Source of the DNA: an uncultured Lachnospiraceae bacterium | Lineage (GTDB): Bacteria; Bacillota; Clostridia; Lachnospirales; Anaerotignaceae | Assembly: GCA_944384295.1 (NCBI GenBank) | Contig: CALWSU010000014.1 | Coordinates: 1-50,009, forward strand | Length of the DNA: 50,009 bases | Reading direction: 5' to 3' | Shown here: piece after piece, positions 44,294 to 50,009 of the stretch | Numbering within the stretch: the stretch's first letter is position 1 | Layout of the letters: each line of letters starts with the position of its first letter | The notes under the pieces: generated by a model | What the model was told of the DNA's origin: nothing | Database searches by the model: none | What the model saw: the letters and a program-made list of their open reading frames with translations, nothing else | Position numbers and translations under genes: made by a program

Positions 44294-44336
44294 TAAAAAA
44301 ATGGCACTATGCCAAATCAGACAAGCGCCATTTTTG
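44294..44336 (-). terminator. Terminator of the folate/dTMP cluster
   Basis: AAAAAATGGC (44295-44304) pairs with GCCATTTTT (44327-44335); on the minus strand the T-run follows. It lies 25 bp after the stop of the 54-residue membrane protein gene. Confidence 0.7.
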
Positions 44337-44360
44337 ATAAAATTTGTTTTTGCATGTTTC

Positions 44361-44525
44361 TTATTTTCTGCGCATCAGCAACAAACCAAACAGCAGCAGA
44401 AACATACCACCAATACATAATGCAAATTTTTTTGCTTCTGTTTTTGTGACATACATACCTTGTGCTGGAGTTTCTTCCAGTTGGCGCATCGCAACGCGAT
44501 AATGACGTCTGCGTTCTCTTTCCAT
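44361..44525 (-). CDS. Small single-helix membrane protein of unknown function
   Basis: A 54-residue protein with a highly charged N-terminal half (ERERRRHYRVAMRQ) and a C-terminal membrane helix (about residues 34-51) ending in MRRK. AAAGGAAG lies 7 nt before the ATG at 44525; an in-frame ATG at 44546 has no ribosome site. It is 57 bp after folA on the same strand, so it may be the last gene of that transcript. No family is recognised. Confidence 0.6.
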   Translation of the reverse strand: MERERRRHYRVAMRQLEETPAQGMYVTKTEAKKFALCIGGMFLLLFGLLLMRRK

Positions 44526-44582
44526 AAACTCACTTCCTTTCTGCAATGGTACAATTTTTTATTTTACTGTATTTTTGCTGTA

Positions 44583-45083
44583 TTATACTTCCTTTTCAAT
44601 GCGTTCATACACATCGAAAGAAAATGGTACGCCGTTTTCTTGTTGTATTTCGCCAGATTTTGTTTTTTTCCATGTAGGCATTTCGTCCAGATTAGGAAAA
44701 AATGTATCTGCTGGGAAATGGTTATAAATTTTTGTGACATATGCTTTTTTACAAAGGGGCAAAAGCTGTTTGTATACACTGCCGCCGCCAATTACAAAAA
44801 TGTCCTCTTGTGCGTATGGCTGTAACTTTTGCTGCAATTCCTCCAAATTGTGGCAGAGCGTGACACCTTCCGCGGTGTAGTTTGGGTTCGTTGTCAATAC
44901 AAAATGTGTGCGGTTGGGTAGTGGCTTTTGATTGGGGAAAGATTCCAAGGTTTTTCTGCCCAATACCAAAATATGCCCTGTTGTGGTGGCGCGAAACATC
45001 TTCATATCTGCCGAAATACGACATAATAAATCTCCATCTTTGCCAATGCCCCAATTTTCATCGACTGCAACGATTAAATTCAT
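44583..45083 (-). CDS. folA: Dihydrofolate reductase
   Basis: A 166-residue enzyme that regenerates tetrahydrofolate with NADPH. Signatures: LIVAVDENWGIGKDGDLLCRISADMKMFRATT (substrate site with the acidic residue), VLGRKTLESFP (NADPH phosphate and adenine), FVIGGGSVYKQLLP (dinucleotide loop). AGGAGG is three bases from an ATG at 45086 and six from the next at 45083; the second is better spaced. It is the downstream partner of thyA: thymidylate synthase produces dihydrofolate, which this enzyme recycles. One membrane-anchored unknown lies between them. Confidence 0.94.
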   Translation of the reverse strand: MNLIVAVDENWGIGKDGDLLCRISADMKMFRATTTGHILVLGRKTLESFPNQKPLPNRTHFVLTTNPNYTAEGVTLCHNLEELQQKLQPYAQEDIFVIGGGSVYKQLLPLCKKAYVTKIYNHFPADTFFPNLDEMPTWKKTKSGEIQQENGVPFSFDVYERIEKEV

Positions 45084-45168
45084 CATTTGCCTCCTTGTCC
45101 CATATAAGATTTTGTAAAGTGTCTGAAATGACGTAAGTTTTTGTTATTTCATTTGCCTATAGAGTGTT

Positions 45169-45723
45169 TTATTCTGCGTTTTTTGTACTGTTTTCTATGT
45201 CCTCTATGTCCAAAGTTTCTTGCTGGCTATGACTGCGCTCATATAGAAGTTCTTGCAATTTGTTTTTGTTTCTGGATACTGTTTGTATTTCTTCCACGGT
45301 TTTGTCTAAAAATTCTTTCGATGGTCGGAAACCGATTAACGGCAATATCCCTTCTACTTGCTGTTCGTCTAACTCGTGTAAATATTCTGCACAATAGAAT
45401 GCGAGATCTTCATAGTTGGATAATTTTGCAAGCTCTGGATCTGCGTCATACACAGCCACATCTACAGCATACTCTACAAATTTTTTGCTGCCAAACGAAA
45501 TCTCAGGACGATTTTTTTTCAGGTAAGCAATCAAATCTTTTTGCAGGCTTTTCATGGTCGGGCTGTCAGATGCTGTTTTTATTGTGGTGATACGATGAAC
45601 TGCTGTGACACTATGCTGTGCAGTTGTGGCAACATGATTTTGTGTAAAAAAGATGAGTATTGCCAAAACAAAACTAGTAGCCAGTACCGCAAATAAGATA
45701 CTAGAACGGGAAGTGTTTTTCAT
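45169..45723 (-). CDS. Membrane-anchored or secreted protein of unknown function
   Basis: A 184-residue protein with an N-terminal hydrophobic segment (about residues 8-27) that may be an uncleaved signal anchor. The rest is mostly helical, charged and likely extracytoplasmic, ending in an acidic, Gln-rich tail. No domain is recognised. AAAGGAG precedes the ATG at 45723. The region before it holds three tandem 11-bp units that overlap the ribosome site. It lies between thyA and folA on the same strand, an odd place for an exported protein. Confidence 0.65.
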   Translation of the reverse strand: MKNTSRSSILFAVLATSFVLAILIFFTQNHVATTAQHSVTAVHRITTIKTASDSPTMKSLQKDLIAYLKKNRPEISFGSKKFVEYAVDVAVYDADPELAKLSNYEDLAFYCAEYLHELDEQQVEGILPLIGFRPSKEFLDKTVEEIQTVSRNKNKLQELLYERSHSQQETLDIEDIENSTKNAE

Positions 45724-45734
45724 AACAATGCTCC

Positions 45735-45767
45735 TTTCTTGTTGCTTTCTTGTTGCTTTCTTGTTGT
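45735..45767. repeat. Three tandem 11-bp units overlapping a ribosome site
   Basis: TTTCTTGTTGC occurs at 45735-45745 and 45746-45756, with a third unit, one base different, at 45757-45767. The first unit overlaps the AAAGGAG ribosome site of the minus-strand gene starting at 45723. A change in unit number would alter the thyA-to-gene spacing, not a reading frame. Confidence 0.8.
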
Positions 45768-45795
45768 ATGCTCTATAGGCTGTGCTGAGCATCGC

Positions 45796-46626
45796 TCAAA
45801 TGGCTACAGGTACTTTGCCAATCGGTTTGCCGTGTTGATAATTTTCTACCGTAAAATCGTCTACTGTAAAGTCATAGAAATTTTTGACTTCTGGATTGAG
45901 TGTTACTTTTGGAGCAGGGTAACTTTCACGTTGTATCAATTCCTCAATCATGGGAATATGGCGGTCGTAAATATGCATATCACTGATGACATGTACCAAT
46001 TCTCCGGGCTTGAGACCGCTGACTTGTGCAAACATCAGCAATAACGCGCTGTATTGCACCACATTCCAGTTGTTTGCCGCAAGTGTATCTTGAGAACGTT
46101 GATTGAGTATGGCGTTCAGTCTGTCGCCCATGACATTGAACGTCATGCTGTAGGCACATGGTTCCAGCCCCATCTCTGCCAAATCCGCAAAATTATAAAT
46201 ATTGGTCATAATACGACGGGAAGCGGGCGTATGTTTGAGCTGCCAAAGTACATTGTCCACTTGATCCATTTTCCCTTGTTTGAAATCATAGGGAATCCCC
46301 AATTGATAGCCATATGCTTTGCCAATAGAACCAGTTTCATCTGCCCAAGAGTCCCAAATATGGCTGTTCAAGTCATGTATGTTGTTGGATTTTTTTTGCC
46401 AAATCCATAAAATCTCATCAATGGCAGCTTTCCAGTTTGTCGCGCGTAATGTCAAAAGCGGAAATTCTTCTGATAAATCGTAGCGATTGACAACGCCGAA
46501 CGTTTTGAGCGTATAGGCAGGTGTGCCATCTTCCCAATGAGGACGTACCTTTTCTTGCTCTGTGGATTGTCCATGTTCTAAAATCTGTCTGCAATTTTGT
46601 ATAAAAATTTCATCTGCTCTGCTCAT
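45796..46626 (-). CDS. thyA: Thymidylate synthase (ThyA type), divergent
   Basis: A 276-residue enzyme that methylates dUMP to dTMP using methylene-tetrahydrofolate. The nucleophile is probably C157 in LEPCAYSMTFNV; most ThyA proteins have PCH here, this one PCA. Other motifs follow the family in diverged form: NQRSQD (usually RSxD), NWNVVQYSALLLMFAQ and VISDMHIYDRHI. ATG at 46626 sits after AAGGAG; the longer frame to 46644 is not supported. First gene of the thyA-unknown-folA cluster. Confidence 0.9.
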   Translation of the reverse strand: MSRADEIFIQNCRQILEHGQSTEQEKVRPHWEDGTPAYTLKTFGVVNRYDLSEEFPLLTLRATNWKAAIDEILWIWQKKSNNIHDLNSHIWDSWADETGSIGKAYGYQLGIPYDFKQGKMDQVDNVLWQLKHTPASRRIMTNIYNFADLAEMGLEPCAYSMTFNVMGDRLNAILNQRSQDTLAANNWNVVQYSALLLMFAQVSGLKPGELVHVISDMHIYDRHIPMIEELIQRESYPAPKVTLNPEVKNFYDFTVDDFTVENYQHGKPIGKVPVAI

Positions 46627-46729
46627 ATGGCTCTCCTTCTTCAAAAGTCAAAAAAGTCAAAAATAGAATTTCAGGGTAATGGGAAATTTTTTATGATTTT
46701 GATTATTTTGATTATTTTTATTATGATGT

Positions 46730-46735
46730 ATTATA
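46730..46735 (-). promoter_or_regulatory. Probable extended -10 promoter of the thyA cluster
   Basis: On the minus strand TGGTATAAT forms an extended -10 element about 100 bp before thyA. No good -35 box is seen. The leader between it and thyA is AT-rich, with short GATTATTTT direct repeats (about 46700-46720). Confidence 0.5.
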
Positions 46736-46785
46736 CCACAGTATCGAATTGCTGGAAGATATATTTTTGTTTTTTTTATTGTGAC

Positions 46786-46833
46786 AAAAAAGTACATTCC
46801 CCATAAATTTTTTCTTATGGAGAATGTACTTTT
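46786..46833. terminator. Terminator of rex
   Basis: AAAAGTACATTC and GAATGTACTTTT form the outer stem, with CCATAA/TTATGG inside. On the minus strand it lies about 25 bp past the rex stop codon and ends in a T-run. Confidence 0.85.
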
Positions 46834-46858
46834 CGTTTTTTCGCGATGACGGAATCTC

Positions 46859-47575
46859 TCAATCTTGGTTTTCTTCGTCTTCCTCTGCCTGTTTTTGTTT
46901 GACAGGCAAACCGTTATTGAGGTGATGCAGATCATTTTCTTCGCTGTACATTTCATTGATTTTGTATAATAATGTCATAAGGCTGTCTGTCAGATGTACA
47001 TTTTCTACCAGTACATCATCTGGCACTTGTAAATCTACATGACTAAAATTCCACATGCCTTTTACGCCCCATTTTGCCAAATCGTTAGCAACCTTTACCG
47101 CTTGTGAACGAGGTAATGTCAATATCGCAACATCTACATCATGTGTTTTGACATATTCCTCCATCATATCTACGTCATAGACTTCTATGCCGCGTATGGT
47201 CATGCCGACCAAACGGGGATTGATGTCGAATACTGCTTTTATGACAAATCCACGCTTTTCAAAATTGGTATAATTGACCAAAGCCTGCCCGATATTGCCG
47301 CCGCCAATGACAATCATATTATACATACGATCCAGTCCCAGTATTTTCTTGATTTCATTGTAAAGATATTCCACATTATAGCCATATCCCTGTTGGCCAA
47401 AGCCGCCGAAATTATTCAGATCCTGTCGAATCTGAGAAGCCGTAATATTCATCTTTGCACTGAGCTCTTTGGAAGAAATTCTGGTAATGTCGCTTTCCAG
47501 CAAATCGCCCAAATACCGATAATATCTGGGTAATCTGTTTATTACCGCCGGTGAAATCTTTTTTTCACTATCCAT
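46859..47575 (-). CDS. rex: Redox-sensing transcriptional repressor Rex
   Basis: A 238-residue repressor that reads the NADH/NAD+ ratio and controls fermentation genes. Residues 1-75 are a winged helix (ISPAVINRLPRYYRYLGDLL, then KELSAKMNITASQIRQDLNNFGGFGQQGYGYNV). Residues 80-205 form the NAD(H)-binding Rossmann fold with VIGGGNIGQAL. A promoter -10 box lies just before the first in-frame ATG (47608), so the true start is the ATG at 47575 with AGGAGAGG upstream. The acidic tail is typical. The promoter contains a palindrome suited to autoregulation. Confidence 0.95.
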   Translation of the reverse strand: MDSEKKISPAVINRLPRYYRYLGDLLESDITRISSKELSAKMNITASQIRQDLNNFGGFGQQGYGYNVEYLYNEIKKILGLDRMYNMIVIGGGNIGQALVNYTNFEKRGFVIKAVFDINPRLVGMTIRGIEVYDVDMMEEYVKTHDVDVAILTLPRSQAVKVANDLAKWGVKGMWNFSHVDLQVPDDVLVENVHLTDSLMTLLYKINEMYSEENDLHHLNNGLPVKQKQAEEDEENQD

Positions 47576-47610
47576 ATTATCCAAATCCTCTCCTGCTCGA
47601 TTCTTCATTT

Positions 47611-47646
47611 AGTATAGCACGCCTGTTATTTTATTGTCAACAATAA
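47611..47646 (-). promoter_or_regulatory. rex promoter with overlapping palindrome
   Basis: On the minus strand TTGACA (plus 47635-47640) and TATACT (plus 47611-47616) are 18 bp apart. The palindrome TTATTGTcaACAATAA (47631-47646) covers the -35 box and resembles Rex half-sites loosely, so autoregulation is possible. From 47647 to 47889 no further gene is seen; GGAGGA at 47878-47883 is the ABC-F ribosome site. Confidence 0.7.
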
Positions 47647-47889
47647 CGTCGTATTCTGACAAGTCTTTGCCAATCTTGTAAAGTGTTGATTTTTCAGGCT
47701 TTTGCGGGTTGTATAGAGAAAAAAACGTGCATGGTGAAATGAAAAAAAGCTGTATACACATGTGACAAAAAACAACGTCGCCATTCTACTAGAAATCGGC
47801 TCGAACCCCTTTTATTTTCTTTCTTTTTCTGATATGATAAAAATTAAAGCATTTTTTAAACTAGATAGAAATATATGGAGGAATGAAAC

Positions 47890-49803
47890 ATGATTCTTTC
47901 ACTGAATAAAATTGCGAAAAGTTACGGTGTAGACGTTATTTTAGAGAATGTCACATTTCATATGGAGGAGAAAGAAAAGACCGCAGTCGTTGGGGTAAAT
48001 GGCGCAGGCAAAACAACTTTGTTTCGTATTTTGACGCAAGAAACCAATGCCGACAGCGGGGAAATCTATCTCAAAAAAGAAGCAACTTTAGGGTATATGG
48101 CACAGAATCAGCAAGTGGATTCAACACGCACCATTTATGAAGAAATGCTGTCTGTCTTTGCGGAAATTTTAACAGCTGAAAATCGTCTTCGTGAAATGGA
48201 AAACGAAATGTCACACTTGCAGGGCAAAGAATTGTCAGACAAGATGGAAGAATATGCCGCTTTACAACATTTTTTTGAACAGCAGGACGGATATGGATAT
48301 AAAAGCCGCTTGAGGGGTGTACTCAAAGGCTTGGGCTTTGCGGAAAGCGAGTTTGACCGTCCTTTGCAGCAGCTTTCTGGTGGGCAAAAAACAAGGGTGT
48401 ATTTAGGAAAACTGTTGTTATCCCGTCCGGATTTACTGCTTTTGGACGAACCGACCAACCATTTGGATATTGCTTCTATCGAATGGCTGGAAGACTTTCT
48501 CAAAACATATGAAGGCGCTGTGCTGATTATTTCCCATGACCGCTATTTTCTGGATAAAATCGTGACAAAAGTGGTGGAAATCGAAAATAAAAAATCGAAT
48601 GTGTACCAAGGCAATTATACACAATATATGCAGCAAAAAGTGGTGCAAAGAGAGATTGCACAAAAAGCATATGAAAATCAGCAAAAAGAAATCAAACGTC
48701 AGCAGGAAGTCATTCGTACATTGCGCCAGTTCAACCGCGAAAAATCCATCAAACGCGCCGAAAGCCGTGAAAAACAGTTGGAAAAAGTGGAACGTATCGA
48801 CCGCCCCGAAGCATTGCCTGCACAAATGCGATTGACATTGACGCCGCGCATCATCAGCGGCAGTGATGTATTACATGCAGAAGAATTATCCAAATCATAT
48901 GGGGGACAACGTATTTTCCAACATGTGAATTTTGATGTCAGACGTGGAGAACGTATCGCAATCATAGGACCAAATGGCGTGGGCAAATCGACATTGTTCC
49001 GTATGCTTTTGGGTGAAGTGTCCAGCGACAGCGGCTTGATGCGCTTTGGTACCAATGTGCATGTGGGATATTATGACCAGGAACAGCAAAAATTGGATAC
49101 TTCCAAAACCATATTTGACGAGATTTCCGATACTTACCCTATGCTGACAGCAGGAGAAATTCGGTCTATGCTTGCGGCTTTCGTATTCACGGAAGATGAT
49201 GTATTTAAGCAGGTTTCTTCTTTGAGTGGTGGCGAGAAAGGGCGTGTTTCTTTGGCAAAAATTATGCTGTCTAAAGCCAATCTTTTGATGCTGGACGAAC
49301 CGACCAACCATCTGGATATGTTTTCCAAAGAAGTATTGGAGGACGCCTTGAATCGTTATGAAGGCACGGTCATTTATATTTCGCACGACCGTTATTTTAT
49401 CAATAAAACCGCGCAGATTATACTGGAACTCTCACCCAACGGCATGACACGTTATGAAGGCAATTATGATTATTATTTAGAGAAAAAAGCCCAACGTGAA
49501 AGAATTGCACAGCAACAAGCTGCACCACAAAGCCAGCAGGCAGCAGCGCCGCAGACATTGAGCGATACCAAAGCCGAATGGCTCAAACAAAAAGAACAAC
49601 AGGCAGCAGAACGCAAACAGGCGGCAAAAGTGGCGCGAATCGAAAAACAAATTGAAGAAACAGAAGACAAAATAGCATCATTAGATGCCGAAATGGCAGA
49701 ACACAGCACAGATTATACAAAAGCACAGGAACTTTTTGCACAAAGACAAGCCTTGGAAGAAACATTAGAAGAATTATATCAGCAATGGGAAGAAATGCAA
49801 TAA
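47890..49803 (+). CDS. ABC-F family ATPase (YdiF/Uup-like)
   Basis: A 637-residue soluble protein with two ABC ATPase cassettes and no membrane part, acting on ribosomes. Cassette 1: GVNGAGKTT (about 36-44), LSGGQKTRVYLGKLLLS, LLLLDEPTNHLD. Cassette 2: GPNGVGKST (about 359-367), LSGGEKGRVSLAKIML, LLMLDEPTNHLD. The interdomain linker (about 240-310) is highly charged and the C-terminus (about 555-637) is a coiled coil with Gln/Ala-rich sequence. These features fit the housekeeping YdiF/Uup-type subfamilies that relieve stalled ribosomes; antibiotic resistance is not indicated. Start follows GGAGGA. Confidence 0.92.
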   Translation: MILSLNKIAKSYGVDVILENVTFHMEEKEKTAVVGVNGAGKTTLFRILTQETNADSGEIYLKKEATLGYMAQNQQVDSTRTIYEEMLSVFAEILTAENRLREMENEMSHLQGKELSDKMEEYAALQHFFEQQDGYGYKSRLRGVLKGLGFAESEFDRPLQQLSGGQKTRVYLGKLLLSRPDLLLLDEPTNHLDIASIEWLEDFLKTYEGAVLIISHDRYFLDKIVTKVVEIENKKSNVYQGNYTQYMQQKVVQREIAQKAYENQQKEIKRQQEVIRTLRQFNREKSIKRAESREKQLEKVERIDRPEALPAQMRLTLTPRIISGSDVLHAEELSKSYGGQRIFQHVNFDVRRGERIAIIGPNGVGKSTLFRMLLGEVSSDSGLMRFGTNVHVGYYDQEQQKLDTSKTIFDEISDTYPMLTAGEIRSMLAAFVFTEDDVFKQVSSLSGGEKGRVSLAKIMLSKANLLMLDEPTNHLDMFSKEVLEDALNRYEGTVIYISHDRYFINKTAQIILELSPNGMTRYEGNYDYYLEKKAQRERIAQQQAAPQSQQAAAPQTLSDTKAEWLKQKEQQAAERKQAAKVARIEKQIEETEDKIASLDAEMAEHSTDYTKAQELFAQRQALEETLEELYQQWEEMQ

Positions 49804-49836
49804 AACATGAGTTAAATTTGATACAAACAGATTCCA

Positions 49837-50009
49837 GACTGTCAAAAAACTAGTTTTTTTACTTTTTTCAAGAACGCGGAAGGGCTTGGGAAACGAAGCG
49901 TTTCCCAACTGAAATCCGCAGTCGGAATTCACTTCCGACGAGGAAAAGCCGAAGTTTCAAGGCTTTTTAGCCGATGGAATGCCGCACCCCGAAAGAGACG
50001 GGGGCAGCG
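49837..50009 (+). repeat. Structured dispersed repeat A, copy 4 (truncated by the window end)
   Basis: Begins GACTGTCAAAAAACTAG about 34 bp after the ABC-F stop codon and matches copy 1 closely through H1, H2, H3 and into H4, where the window stops. H2 here has the GTCGGAA/TTCCGAC form. Its right end and flanking sequence cannot be seen. Confidence 0.88.

Noticed and set aside
46859..47608. Upstream ATG at 47608 as the start of Rex
   Set aside because: It lies next to the -10 box of a good promoter, so it would be at or before the 5' end of the mRNA; the ATG at 47575 has a ribosome site.
47890..49803. Antibiotic-resistance (ARE-type) ABC-F
   Set aside because: No attenuating leader peptide or terminator precedes it and its architecture fits the housekeeping YdiF/Uup-like groups.

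Overview
The window reads as chromosomal DNA of a low-to-moderate GC, endospore-forming anaerobe, most likely class Clostridia (a Lachnospirales or Anaerotignum-like lineage is a guess). The support is an adjacent spoIIQ-spoIID pair, the redox repressor Rex, a giant BadF/HgdC-type acyl-CoA dehydratase activase, a long-form HPF, and FMN and yybP-ykoY (Mn2+) riboswitches. Genes lie on both strands in short operons separated by intrinsic terminators. There is no rRNA or tRNA gene, CRISPR array or prophage.

Layout. 1-7 kb: nucleoside kinase, RNase P RNA, an operon of small membrane protein, beta-carbonic anhydrase, MBL hydrolase and cell-wall amidase, then a radical SAM protein and a membrane protein. 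7-14 kb: spoIIQ and spoIID, an XRE-type regulator, brnQ, a MATE exporter and hpf. 14-22 kb: a DnaA-box cluster, a macro-domain protein, the serine operon serC-serA-DUF1015, and a large S-layer-homology protein. 22-31 kb: NTF2-like protein, AI-2E-family permease, gltX, a HaeIII-like (GGCC) restriction-modification pair, and a P-type ATPase behind a Mn2+ riboswitch. 31-35 kb: FMN riboswitch and ribD-ribE-ribBA-ribH. 36-41 kb: a TetR regulator translationally coupled to the dehydratase activase. 41-50 kb: pgi, a LysM-G5 protein, a folate/dTMP cluster (thyA, a membrane-anchored unknown, folA), rex and an ABC-F ATPase.

The main unexplained signal is a dispersed non-coding element of about 230-345 bp present four times (25.7 kb, 35.1 kb inverted, 36.1 kb, and 49.8 kb cut by the window end). 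It is a string of up to seven hairpins. Differences between copies include paired compensatory base changes in three stems, so the folded structure looks selected. Two of the copies sit between direct repeats that are themselves palindromes (a terminator hairpin and a TetR-type operator), as if the element inserts at hairpins and duplicates them. A second, smaller structured repeat occurs twice (14.7 and 35.7 kb). Other notable signals are strong depletion of GGCC, matching the resident R-M system, and a dense DnaA-box cluster away from dnaA.

All calls come from reading the sequence. Family names rest on recognised motifs, not on searches.
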